The position numbers and the translations under genes are program-made. Of a stretch of 64,000 bases of DNA, positions 26,735 to 36,503 are shown one piece after another (position 1 is the first letter of the stretch; every line of letters begins with the position of its first letter). This DNA is from Roseiarcus sp963772555. GTDB taxonomy: Bacteria; Pseudomonadota; Alphaproteobacteria; Rhizobiales; Beijerinckiaceae. The notes under the pieces are model-generated. The model saw only the letters and a list, made by a program, of their open reading frames with translations. It did not search any database and was not told where the DNA came from. The stretch lies in NCBI GenBank assembly GCA_963772555.1, contig CAVYXQ010000007.1, positions 558,001 to 622,000 of the forward strand, read 5' to 3'.

Positions 26735-26766
26735 CTTCTTGCAAGGATGGCTCAAGCGGCTGCTGC

Positions 26767-27291
26767 TCAGTCGAGGTCGGCCCCGAGTTCGGCGGGCGTC
26801 AGAAAGAGAGCGAGCATCGCCGAGTTGCGCTCGATTTCGCGCCAATGGCTGACCGGGAAATCGAGCGCCGCCACCGCGCCGGTCGGAAATTTGGCCGCCA
26901 TGCGTTTGAGTTCAGGGTGCGGCCCGGCGCCGGCGAGCGCAACCGCTAGCTCTCCCAGTCCCGGGTTGTGACCGACGAAGGCGACGCGCGCGCTCGAATC
27001 GGGGAGGGCGCGGGCGCAGTCGAAAATCGCCTCGGGGCTCGCGTCGTAGAGCTCCGGCTGCTCCCGCAATTCGAGCTTGCGCGGCCATTCGGCAGCGAGG
27101 ATTTCCGCCGTCTCCCTGGCGCGCTTGGCGCCGGAATGGGTGAGCAGGCCGGGAAGCATCTTGCGAGCGGCAAGCTCGATCGCCATCCGTCGCGCGTCGT
27201 CCCGCCCACGGCTCGTCAGCGCCCGGTCATGATCATCCCGCCCGACGGCGGGCTCGGCCTTCGCATGACGAACGAGGAATAATCGGCGCAT
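26767..27291 (-). CDS. SixA-like histidine phosphatase
   Basis: A 174-residue member of the histidine phosphatase superfamily. The catalytic motif 'LFLVRHAKAEP' holds the phospho-accepting His and Arg. A second Arg is in 'THSGAKRARETAEIL', and the second His in 'VAFVGHNPGLGELA'. SixA proteins remove phosphate from Hpt domains or other phosphohistidine proteins. The location just downstream of a large two-component operon, convergent with it, makes a role in phosphorelay signalling attractive but unproven. Confidence 0.85.
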   Translation of the reverse strand: MRRLFLVRHAKAEPAVGRDDHDRALTSRGRDDARRMAIELAARKMLPGLLTHSGAKRARETAEILAAEWPRKLELREQPELYDASPEAIFDCARALPDSSARVAFVGHNPGLGELAVALAGAGPHPELKRMAAKFPTGAVAALDFPVSHWREIERNSAMLALFLTPAELGADLD

Positions 27292-27461
27292 GCCGCAAGA
27301 TTGCTTGAGGCGCGGTCAAACCGCAAGCGCAGTCTGCCACCCAACACAATCATCATCGAAAGCGAAGCGTGGCGATCAGGAACTGCTGCTGGCCTTCGAT
27401 CGGGTGGGTTGGCTTTGTTGCTTCGCTTTTCGCAAAGGCCGCTCTGTGGCCGAAAGGCGTT

Positions 27462-28694
27462 CTATTTCGCCGCCGGCTCGAGGGCCGGCCAGCGATAGTC
27501 GGGGAGGGGCAGGGCGTCCGAGATCTCCCGGCTGAAAGCCAGCTTGGCGACCGCCGGGATGGCGCAGGCGTTGATGATCAGATTGCGGAGAAGCAGGCCC
27601 CGTTGCGTCTTCGGCGCGAAAGCGGCGGAGAGGCGTTCCGCGCCGCGCTGTTTCATTGCGACAAACTCGCGCAGCCGTGCTTCATAGTTCCGGAAAGTCG
27701 CCTCATGCCGCCCGCCGGCTTTGCCGAGCTCGCCGGCCAGCACATAGGCGGCGGTCATCGCCAGGGCCGAGCCCTGGCCGGCCATCAGCGAGACGCAAAA
27801 CGCCGCGTCGCCGACAAGCGCGACGCGGCCACGCGACCAGCTCTCCAGTTTGATCTGACTGACGGCGTCGAAGTAGAGGTCCGGCGCGCCGTCGAGTTCG
27901 GCCAGAACGCGCGCGCATTCCCAGCCGCAGGCGGCGAAGGTCTGCCGCAGCAGCGCCGTCTGAGCTTCACGGTCGGCATTTCGCGCCAGTCCGCCCACAT
28001 CGTCGGCGAAGACGAACAGGAACAAAGTCCGGTCGTTTTTGAGCGCGACGCGCCCGAGCATTCGGCGCGGCTCATTGTAGATGACGTAGGCGTCCTCGTC
28101 GCGCGGACGGTAGCCGGTCGTCTCGAAAGCGGCGACGGCGTAGCCGAGCCGCTTTTCGAAGCGCTCCTCCGGACCGAAAGCGAGCGCGCGCACTTTCGAG
28201 TGGAGGCCGTCGGCGCCGATGACGAGATCGAAAAGGCGCCTGCCGGCGCGGGCGAACTGAACCTCGACGCAATCTGGCCTTTCGTGCAGCGAGTCAATTT
28301 CGTCGTCGAACAGCATCTCCGCGCCCGATCGCGCTTTCTCGATCACGAGCCGCGAAAGATCGCTGCGGCGCAGCGTGATGAACCGCCGTCCGGCGAGCGC
28401 GCGGAAAGCCGATTGGCCAAAGCCGGCCACACGCCGTCCTTCGCCGTCGACGACCCGAAACTCGCGGATGTGGTACCCGACTCGCTCGAGGTCCTGGCCC
28501 AGACCCATGCGTTCGGCGATCTCGTAGCCGCTGCCCCAGAAGTCGATAACGTAGCCGCCCGACCGCAACGTGGGGGCGCGCTCAACGATCGTCGGCTCGA
28601 AGCCAGAGGCCCGGAGCCAGAAGGCGAGCGTTGGGCCGGCGATCCCGGCGCCCGAGATGAGGATGGTCGTCGCGGTCATCGAAGCGCGGCGCAC
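27462..28694 (-). CDS. FAD-dependent monooxygenase (PHBH/TetX class)
   Basis: A 410-residue flavoprotein monooxygenase. The dinucleotide-binding motif is 'ILISGAGIAGPTLAFWLRA'. An 'FDLVIGADGLHSKVR' motif (DG fingerprint) binds FAD and NAD(P)H, and the GD motif is 'VALVGDAAFCVSLMAGQGS'. Enzymes of this class hydroxylate aromatic or polyketide substrates with NAD(P)H. The nearest look is to tetracycline- and salicylate-type hydroxylases, but no substrate can be given. The gene has no obvious operon partners. An insertion sequence begins 53 bp upstream of its start and may alter its promoter. Confidence 0.88.
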   Translation of the reverse strand: MRRASMTATTILISGAGIAGPTLAFWLRASGFEPTIVERAPTLRSGGYVIDFWGSGYEIAERMGLGQDLERVGYHIREFRVVDGEGRRVAGFGQSAFRALAGRRFITLRRSDLSRLVIEKARSGAEMLFDDEIDSLHERPDCVEVQFARAGRRLFDLVIGADGLHSKVRALAFGPEERFEKRLGYAVAAFETTGYRPRDEDAYVIYNEPRRMLGRVALKNDRTLFLFVFADDVGGLARNADREAQTALLRQTFAACGWECARVLAELDGAPDLYFDAVSQIKLESWSRGRVALVGDAAFCVSLMAGQGSALAMTAAYVLAGELGKAGGRHEATFRNYEARLREFVAMKQRGAERLSAAFAPKTQRGLLLRNLIINACAIPAVAKLAFSREISDALPLPDYRWPALEPAAK

Positions 28695-28737
28695 CCTGGC
28701 GCTCGAGCTAGACCAAACTATGGACGGCGCCCGCCTG

Positions 28738-28746
28738 CTAGTCTAG
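28738..28746. repeat. direct repeat CTAGTCTAG at left side of IS copy 1
   Basis: The 9-bp sequence directly before the TGTCC end of the element is repeated exactly at 30414-30422 after its other end. It is a candidate target-site duplication made of two CTAG tetranucleotides. Confidence 0.7.
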
Positions 28747-30413
28747 TGTCCGTCCATAAACGCATGATTTTTCGGCTGGAATCAATCGCGTTGGCGATGA
28801 ACTGGGCCGTTTGGGAGCCATTTCGTTTGCTGTGGCTGCTGCGTGGGCTGATCCGGCCGCCAAGTTCAGGAATTCAGAATGAGAGGCCGACTTGGGCTCA
28901 ACCAGGCTTGCGCGCCTTCGGCCGAAGACGAGAAATCAGGTCGGCTTGAGCCGGGCAAAGAGGGCGAGGTTGTAGGCGACGACCGAGGACCAGACGTAGG
29001 CCTTGAAGTGGTCGAGCCCGCGCCAGACGCAGCGCGCCAGACCATAGGCGCGCTTCAAACACGAGATGTCGGATTCGATGCCGGCTCGGAAGTTGCGCAG
29101 CTTGCGGTAGACCCAGTTGCTCTTAACCATGTCCTTGATGCGCAGGCCGGCCTTCTTGTGGAAGGCCATGTCGTGGACGCCAAGGGCCTTCGCCTGGGCG
29201 AGATTGTCACGGCTGGCGAAACCGCCGTCGGCGGCGGCCTGTCGGGGCGACTTGCCGTAGAAGGCGATATGGCGCTTCAGCATGGGCAACAACCGTTCGC
29301 TGTCCGCCGGATTGCCGGTCTCGATCACCAGGTCGAGGATCAAGCCGCTCCGGCCGGTGGTCAGGTTGAGCTTGTGGCCGTACTGAACCTTGCGGCCGCC
29401 TTTGACGATGATGTCGGCGTGCGGCTCGAACAGGCTGACGATCTTCTCGTTGGCGGGAACCGCCTCGCCATTAAGAACGCGACGCTCGGCCTGGGCGATG
29501 ATCCGCTCGATCAGCAGACGATAGTGACGGAGCTCGGCCTGCCACAGCGTGACGGCGATCGGGTCCGGCGCCTGCCATACCTGCGTTGCGGCCTGATCAA
29601 CATAGGCCAGGGTCGCCCGGGTCAGCTTGATCAGCTCACGATAATGCTGGACCCGTTTCAGTCGGTCGCGGCCATATTCGATCGCGCGCGCTCGCTTCTT
29701 CGCCGCGCGCCGATGATTGCGCCACTCGAGACCGCCGACCAAGGCCTCGGCCGCCTTCAACAGCCGCACCATCACGCGGGCCGCATCCCAGAGAAGACTG
29801 CTGTCGCTCGGCTCATGCATGAGCGCGGCGGCGACCGTGCTGTCCAGCCGCACGACCTTGCCGGTCTCGACTTTCTCCTGACGCGCGCTGGCCAGCAGGA
29901 CGCGATTGATCGCCTCCCATGTCTGGGCCCGGATGGCGCTGATGGTCCTGTGCAGCACCGACTTCTTCGGCGTCCACGACAGCGGCAGCCGCGCGAAGGC
30001 GCGAAACGAGGCCGAGTCTTCAAGATGAAACGCCAGCTCCTCATAGCTCAGCTGGCGATGCTGCTTGAGAAGCGCGCAGCGCAAGACCAACTCGGCCGGA
30101 AGGCCTTCTCGCCCGGTCTCCTTAACGCCGTGTCGGCGCAGATCCTCCGCCGCCAGCCCGATGAGCTCGCGATGCTCGTCCAGCCACTGCGACATCGCCT
30201 TCAGTTCCTGGCCGATCTCGTGGTCGGCGAAGAGATCGAATATGCTGGCCTGGACGGTGCGTTCCTGACGCATTGTCGGGCTCCGGCGGTGGCGGTTTCG
30301 CCTTCCGAATCAGTGGCTTGATCCGAAAGCTTAGCCGAAACCGCCGGGCCTTGCATTCGTAAGGACAGCGATTCAACAAATAATTTCAAAAACTTAGCGT
30401 TTATGGACGGACA
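28747..30413 (-). mobile_element. ISNCY-like insertion sequence, copy 1
   Basis: A 1667-bp element bounded by 17-bp perfect terminal inverted repeats TGTCCGTCCATAAACGC. It encodes one transposase on the minus strand. Flanks are the 9-bp direct repeats CTAGTCTAG. The right repeat overlaps the TAG stop codon of the moxR gene, so insertion left that gene intact. This copy differs from the other two by a few bases, including two amino-acid changes in the transposase. Confidence 0.9.
28936..30273 (-). CDS. transposase, IS copy 1
   Basis: A 445-residue DDE transposase resembling those annotated as ISNCY family. The likely catalytic aspartates are in 'VVRLDSTVAAALMHEP' and 'AAADGGFASRDNLA', and the glutamate in 'AGIESDISCLKRAYGLARC'. 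The N-terminal segment with 'LRCALLKQHRQLSYEELAF' is a DNA-binding domain found in IS5-like enzymes. Relative to copies 2 and 3 it has Leu at residue 62 instead of Ser, and Lys for Glu in 'FYGKSPRQ'. The frame is intact, so it may be active. The long opposite-strand frame is a shadow. Confidence 0.92.
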   Translation of the reverse strand: MRQERTVQASIFDLFADHEIGQELKAMSQWLDEHRELIGLAAEDLRRHGVKETGREGLPAELVLRCALLKQHRQLSYEELAFHLEDSASFRAFARLPLSWTPKKSVLHRTISAIRAQTWEAINRVLLASARQEKVETGKVVRLDSTVAAALMHEPSDSSLLWDAARVMVRLLKAAEALVGGLEWRNHRRAAKKRARAIEYGRDRLKRVQHYRELIKLTRATLAYVDQAATQVWQAPDPIAVTLWQAELRHYRLLIERIIAQAERRVLNGEAVPANEKIVSLFEPHADIIVKGGRKVQYGHKLNLTTGRSGLILDLVIETGNPADSERLLPMLKRHIAFYGKSPRQAAADGGFASRDNLAQAKALGVHDMAFHKKAGLRIKDMVKSNWVYRKLRNFRAGIESDISCLKRAYGLARCVWRGLDHFKAYVWSSVVAYNLALFARLKPT

Positions 30414-30418
30414 CTAGT

Positions 30419-30422
<4 letters not shown>
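30414..30422. repeat. direct repeat CTAGTCTAG at right side of IS copy 1
   Basis: Exact copy of 28738-28746. The second CTAG holds the stop codon of the minus-strand moxR gene (30419-30421). Confidence 0.7.
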
Positions 30423-31261
<839 letters not shown>

Positions 31262-31293
31262 AGCGGTCGATCCTCGAAACGAATTGCGGACGA

Positions 31294-33808
31294 TCAGCTC
31301 ATTGTCGCCTTCACGGTCTCGATCAGCTGCTTGAGCGTGAAGGGTTTCGGCAGGAAGGTGAATTCCTGCTCTGGCGGCAGGGAGCGGGCAAAGGCGTCGT
31401 CGGCGTAGCCCGAGACGAAGACGATTTTCGCCGTCAGGCCGCGGCGGCGGAGCTCGGCCAGCATGGTCGGCCCGTCCATTTCCGGCATGATGACATCCGA
31501 CACGATGAGATCGATCGGCGCGTCGGCCTTTTCGGCGACCCTCAGCGCCTCGACGCCGGACTCGGCCTCGAGCACCGTATAGCCGCGCGAGGAGAGCGCG
31601 CGCGCGGCGAACGCTCGCACCGCCTCTTCGTCCTCGACCAGGAGGATCGCCCCGCGACCGGTGAGATCCGCCGCCGCCTTCGGGGTTTCCTTCTTGACCG
31701 GCTCCTCCGCCGCTTCGCCGGCGAGCCGGGGCAGGAGGATGCGGAAGGTCGCGCCGGCACCCGGCTCGCTCTCGCAGAAAATGTAGCCGCCGGTCTGCTT
31801 GACGATTCCGTAAACCATTGACAGGCCGAGACCGGTGCCCTTGCCGACGTCCTTGGTGGTGAAGAACGGCTCGAAAATCTTGGCGATGACGTCCGCCGGG
31901 ATGCCGTGCCCGGTGTCCTCGACCTCGACCAGCACATAGTCGGCCGGGACGATCGCCAGGTTCTTGAGGGCGCCGCATTCGGCAGCCGGGAAGTTGCGGG
32001 TGCTCAGCGTGATCCTTCCGCCGTCCTGCATCGCGTCGCGCGCGTTGACGACAAGGTTGACGATGACCTGCTCGAACTGGTTGAGGTCGGCCTTGACCAG
32101 CCAGAGATCGCGCCCGTGCACCACGTCGAGGTGGATCGGCTCGCCCACCAGCCGGCGCAGCAGCATCTGCAGTTCGGAGAGGACGTCGTTGAGCTGCAGC
32201 GTCTGCGGCCGGAGCGTCTGCCGGCGGGAGAAGGCCAGGAGCTGACGCACCAGTCCCGCGGCCCGGTTGGCGTTCTGCTTGATCTGCATGATGTCCTGAA
32301 AGGACGGGTCCGTTGGGCGGTGGTTGGCGAGCAGAAGGTCGGAATAGCCGATGATGGCGGTTAGAACGTTGTTGAAGTCGTGCGCGACGCCGCCCGCGAG
32401 CTGGCCGATCGCCTGCATCTTCTGGCCTTGTGCGAGGTTCTCCTGCAGCGTTCGCTGCTCAGTCGTGTCGAGCGCGAAAATGATGGCGCTTGCGCCCTCG
32501 TCGCCGCCCGGATCGGCGGCGGAGACGAAAAGACGGGCCGAACGCGCGGCCGCCACGCCTTCGAGCGACACGTCGAGCGGCGCAATATCGCTCTGCCCTT
32601 GCGCCGCGGCTTCAATCGCGGACCGCAGACCGGCGTGATCGCGGTCGGCCACTAGGCGGAAAATCGAAAGCCGTCCGGAGGCGTTGGCTTTCAGCGCTTC
32701 CGCGGCCAGCTTGGCGAAGGCGGCGTTGGGACGCAGAAGCCCACCGGAGGCGTCGATGGAGGCGATCGCGACCGGCGTCGAGTTGAAGATGCGGGCGAAC
32801 CGCACCTCGGCGGCGCGCAAATCGTCTTCGCCCTTGATCTCGCCGGACGCGCGATTGATGACGAGCGAGCGGGACGGGCCCGGCGCGCCGTCGCTGGAGA
32901 ACGCCACCTTGTGGAGAATGCGCGCCGGCAGCACCCTTCCGCGGCGCGGCTTCAGATCGACGTCGAACTGCTGCGTCGTCACTTCGCCCGGCCGGCCGGA
33001 GACCATCGACAGGATCGCCCCGCCGTCGCCTGCGATGATGTCGTCGACTTTGAGCTGGCCGGGTCCGAACTGCGCCAGATCGTAATCGAGCCACGCGGCG
33101 AGCGTGGCGTTCATGTGGACGATCGCGCCGTCGGGCTCGGCCGAAAAGAAGCCGGCTGGAGCGTGGTCGAGATAATCGATCGCATGCTGAAGGTCCTGGA
33201 AGAATGTCTCGTGCCGGCTGTGTTCGCGCGTCTCGTCCGAGACCGTCCAGAGGGTCAGTCCCTCCCTGGGCGCGCCCTCGAGCGGGCTGACGCGAATGCG
33301 ATACCAGGCGGCCTCGCCTTCGCCGCTCGGCGCTGGAGCGATTCGCAGCTCCTCGATGGCGCGACCGCCGGATTTGGCCGCCTGCGACAGCCGGTAGACG
33401 GATTCGGACACATCCGGAGAGCCGGTGAAGAGACGCTCCACCGGACGCTCTTCCTTAGTCGCGCCAGAGCCGGAGAGAGCCCGGTAGGCGGCGTTGGCAT
33501 ACAGGATCCGCTGCTCGCGGTCGGTGACCAAAAGACCATCCGGGCTCGAAGCGGCGATCGCCCGCATCGAGTTCGAACCCCGCTGCCTGGGTCGGCAGTT
33601 GCAGCTGCCCGAAGGCGAACAAGAGCAGTCCGAAGCCGCCGCAGGCGGCCAGCGCGATGATCAGCCACCGCAGAACAACGGCCGTCGCATTTGGCGCCAG
33701 CCAATGCATCAGGACCGCCGCTGCGACGATGAGAACCACACCGGCCAGGACATAGCGATTCGCGGTCCGGTCGACGCGTTCCTCCGCAGCCGCAGGCGTC
33801 ACTTTCAT
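31294..33808 (-). CDS. cckA: CckA hybrid histidine kinase, interrupted by a frameshift
   Basis: Alphaproteobacterial cell-cycle kinase of about 837 residues in total. The first 75 residues (MKVTPAAAEERVDRTANRY...) hold two membrane spans, 'VLAGVVLIVAAAVLMHW' and 'WLIIALAACGGFGLLLF'. PAS domains follow, then the His domain 'GGVAHDFNNVLTAIIGYSD', an ATPase domain ('GTGLGLSMVYGIVKQTGGY') and a C-terminal receiver with Asp in 'LIVSDVIMPEMDG'. CckA drives CtrA phosphorylation through ChpT. The N-terminal part and the remaining 757 codons are in different frames, joined near 33570-33600. As cckA is normally essential, a base-call indel is likely; otherwise a soluble kinase could start at 33567. Confidence 0.85.
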
Positions 33809-34131
33809 GAAAGGATCAAATCCCGAGAACCATTCCGTCGCGAGCGGTCAAGAGTTCGATCGCCATTGCGACTGTGCTAGCATGCGTGCCGCCCCGCTGT
33901 CTCGGCGCAGCCGGGCCGGATCGCGCGCAAAACGAGGCGGCCGCCACAGTTTTCAACGGGTTCGGGTTTTGTTAAGAGTGTCCTGGCCCGGTTCGCTCGC
34001 GCCGGGTTGGTAGAGCGCCGATCGCGGCTTTATAACGGACTTGGCCGGCGTCGGAGGTGGGCGGGACCGTCTCTGACTCGGCGGGAAGGGTTTTGCTCGC
34101 GGGGATCGGCGGCGCGAGCTTTGGATGTGGC
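33809..34131. other. intergenic region between divergent cckA and fliO
   Basis: A 323-bp gap that must contain the promoters of cckA (leftward) and fliO (rightward). The fliO frame extends upstream to a GTG at 34057. No gene, hairpin or clear CtrA box was recognised. Confidence 0.4.
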
Positions 34132-35376
34132 ATGCAGTGGTTCAGTGGACTTCCGTTCGGCGAAAATCCCGTCGTTCAGATCGGATTGCTGGTGGCCTGC
34201 GGGATCGCCGCTCTGGCTGTGTTGGCGATCGTCTATCGGTTTGTTTTCGCCCACCGCCTGCGGGTGCCGGGCGGGCGGACGCGACAGCCGAGACTGGGCC
34301 TCGTGGACGCCTTCAGCCTTGATGGGCAGAGACAGCTGGTGCTCGTCCGGCGGGACAACGTCGAGCACCTGGTCATGATCGGCGGCCCGAACGACGTTCT
34401 CGTCGAGTCGCAGATCAACCGCGCGCTCGCGCCCGGCCGTGAGACCCAAAACGTAGTTCAGACAGCGCCGCGCCGCCCCGAGTCGGCGGTCGTCGCGCCC
34501 ACAGCCCCGGTCGCGCCAGTGGCGAAGGTCTTGCCGCCTCAGGCGACGCCGGCGTCGGCAAAGCCCGCGCTCGGGCCGGCCGAAGTCCGGCAGATCCGCC
34601 CGCAAACCGCGTCGCCGGCGGCAGCCAGCCCATCGGTCGAGGCGCCTCCGCTCCCGGCATCCTCCCCGCCGGCCGCGCCAACGATCGCGCCTCCGCCAGC
34701 GCCGGCGGCCGCCAGCGTCGAACCGGCGGCGCCGAAAGTCGTCGTCGAGCCCCAACGCGCCGTTTCCGTCGGCCGCCCGCAGCCCAAGCCTCTGCCGCCC
34801 CGGTCGGCGGCGATGCCGCCGCCGATTACGCCTGGCGCGGCGGCCGGTTATCGTGGAAACGTCACCCGGCTGACTGACAAACAGCCGCAGGCGTCCCCGT
34901 CGGCTCCGCCCGTCGCGTCCCCGCAGCCTCCGTCGGCCGCTGCCTTCGCCGGCGCGCCCGGTTCGGCCCCGCTTGCCGCGGTGCCCCCCGCGCCGCCGCA
35001 GGCGTCCATAGCCGCGCCGCCCTCGGCTCCGCCGCCTGCGCCCGCTCCCCCTCCCCAGGCCGCCAGAATGCCGGCCGCGCCCAACCCGGTCAGAGCCGAT
35101 CCGCCGGCGGTCGGCCCCGAGGCGCGCCTTCCCCCGGCGGCGGTCGTAAAGGTTTCCGCGCCCGCTGCCGAAGCGCCCACGATCGTAAAGGCGGAGCTTC
35201 ACCCCGCTGCCGCTAGGATAACCTCAACCGGCCCGCAGCCGACAGCGCCGGACCGCGCTCCGCCCGCGTCGGCTGCGGACCGCGCACCGGCCGCACCGCC
35301 GAAGGTCGACGATCCGTTTGCGGGGCTTGATTCGCTCGAAGCGGAGATGGCGCGCCTGCTCGGCCGTGAAAAGTGA
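34132..35376 (+). CDS. fliO: FliO-like flagellar biosynthesis protein with proline-rich tail
   Basis: About 414 residues. A short N-terminus is followed by one membrane span ('VVQIGLLVACGIAALAVLAIVYRF') and a basic segment. A small cytoplasmic domain comes next, with 'GLVDAFSLDGQRQLVLVRRDNVEHLVMIGG' split over two motifs, matching FliO proteins that help build the FliPQR export gate. The remaining 270 residues are Ala/Pro-rich and disordered. ATG 34132 (MQWFSGLPFG) fits the family better than a GTG at 34057. The gene lies between cckA and dksA, an arrangement I recall from related genomes. No other flagellar genes are in the window. Confidence 0.65.
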   Translation: MQWFSGLPFGENPVVQIGLLVACGIAALAVLAIVYRFVFAHRLRVPGGRTRQPRLGLVDAFSLDGQRQLVLVRRDNVEHLVMIGGPNDVLVESQINRALAPGRETQNVVQTAPRRPESAVVAPTAPVAPVAKVLPPQATPASAKPALGPAEVRQIRPQTASPAAASPSVEAPPLPASSPPAAPTIAPPPAPAAASVEPAAPKVVVEPQRAVSVGRPQPKPLPPRSAAMPPPITPGAAAGYRGNVTRLTDKQPQASPSAPPVASPQPPSAAAFAGAPGSAPLAAVPPAPPQASIAAPPSAPPPAPAPPPQAARMPAAPNPVRADPPAVGPEARLPPAAVVKVSAPAAEAPTIVKAELHPAAARITSTGPQPTAPDRAPPASAADRAPAAPPKVDDPFAGLDSLEAEMARLLGREK

Positions 35377-35418
35377 ACTGACCTCGGCGAGCGCCTGGCG
35401 CCGACGGTCGCTTGGGCG

Positions 35419-35835
35419 CTACTCGTCCCGGTAGATCTTCTCGCGGCGTTCGTGCCGTTCCTGCGCTTCCACCGACAACGTCGCAATCGGCCGGGCGTCG
35501 AGCCGGCGAAGCGAGATCGGATCGCCGGTCTCGATGCAATAGCCGTAGGAGCCGTCCTCGATCCGCGCGAGCGCCGCTTCGATCTTCGAAATCAGCTTCC
35601 GCTGCCGGTCGCGGGCGCGCAGTTCGATCGCCCGGTCCGTCTCGGAGGACGCCCGGTCGGCGATGTCGGGGTGATTCTCGCTCTCCAATTGCAGCGCCAC
35701 CAGCGTGTCGCAACTCTCGGCCAGGATGGCTTCGCGCCATGCGATCAGTTTTCGGCGGAAATACTCGCGCTGGCGCTCGTTCATGAACGGTTCGGCGTCC
35801 GAGGGCCTGTAGCTTTCAGAGGCGACGTCGTTCAT
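35419..35835 (-). CDS. dksA: RNA polymerase-binding transcription factor DksA
   Basis: A 138-residue DksA with the coiled-coil tip region near 'AILAESCDTLVALQLESENH' and the C-terminal globular part 'GSYGYCIETGDPISLRRLDA'. DksA binds the secondary channel of RNA polymerase and works with ppGpp. Only one of the four zinc-finger cysteines remains: the usual CxxC-x17-CxxC reads C-I-E-T and S-V-E-A here. This is the known single-cysteine type of alphaproteobacteria and is expected to fold without zinc. ATG 35835 gives the standard length. It is convergent with fliO. Confidence 0.92.
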   Translation of the reverse strand: MNDVASESYRPSDAEPFMNERQREYFRRKLIAWREAILAESCDTLVALQLESENHPDIADRASSETDRAIELRARDRQRKLISKIEAALARIEDGSYGYCIETGDPISLRRLDARPIATLSVEAQERHERREKIYRDE

Positions 35836-36068
35836 GAGTGATTCCTGTCCCGTGATGGAATTTGGCGGCCTTATAGCGATCCCTCGATAAAGGAACAATG
35901 ACTATCCTCGCGGCGCCATCGCGGCGCCCAGATCGTTTGGCGGGGCCCAAAACGACGGCCGCCTAAGAAGATGCATTTTGACGCAGGCGACTTGCCAGAC
36001 GAAGGCGCGCGCCTCACTTTGGCTGCGGGTTACGGATCGTGAGGGCGATCCGATCGGAGGCAAGAGCC

Positions 36069-36494
36069 ATGTACAAGCGGATTATTCTGGCGGTCGACCT
36101 CGCCGAGCCAGGCGCCGCGCCGAAGGGTCTCGAGCAGGCGCTCGAACTGGCGAAGCTGAGCGGGGGCGCGCTGAGGCTGGTCAACGTTCAGCCCATCGTG
36201 CCGGCGACGTTCATGGAATACGTGCCGGCCGACTTCGACGCCGAGCAAAGCAGGCGGGCGCAGAAGGAGCTCGACGACATTGTCGCGGGCATCGATCTGC
36301 CGGCGGACAGAAAAAGCGGCACGGCGCGCGCCGGAGGCATCTATCACGAACTCCTGCAGGAGGCCTCCGACTGGAACGCCGACCTCATCGTCGTCGGCTC
36401 GCATAGGCCAGTGATGAGCGACTATCTGCTCGGCTCGAACGCCAAGACGATCGTTCGACATGCGCAATGTTCGGTGCTGGTCGTCAGGGAGTAA
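36069..36494 (+). CDS. universal stress protein (UspA family)
   Basis: A 141-residue single Usp domain starting MYKRIILAVDLAEPG. The ATP-binding signature near the C-terminus reads 'DLIVVGSHRPVMSDYLLGSN' followed by 'VRHAQCSVLVVRE', which fits the G-x2-G-x9-G(S/T) nucleotide-binding subclass. Such proteins accumulate under starvation or stress and modulate partner enzymes. It stands alone between dksA and the convergent VWA gene. Confidence 0.9.
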   Translation: MYKRIILAVDLAEPGAAPKGLEQALELAKLSGGALRLVNVQPIVPATFMEYVPADFDAEQSRRAQKELDDIVAGIDLPADRKSGTARAGGIYHELLQEASDWNADLIVVGSHRPVMSDYLLGSNAKTIVRHAQCSVLVVRE

Positions 36495-36503
36495 GAACCG
36501 CCC

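Noticed and set aside
27300..27461. Phrase 'ggttggctttgttgcttcgc' suggesting an IS scar
   Set aside because: No partner repeat or coding remnant was found.
28879..30321. 480-codon ORF opposite the transposase (also in copies 2 and 3)
   Set aside because: A shadow of the transposase. Its presence in all copies follows from copy identity, not selection.
34000..34030. 'ggttggtagagcgccg' resembling a tRNA D-loop/stem
   Set aside because: No cloverleaf can be built around it.
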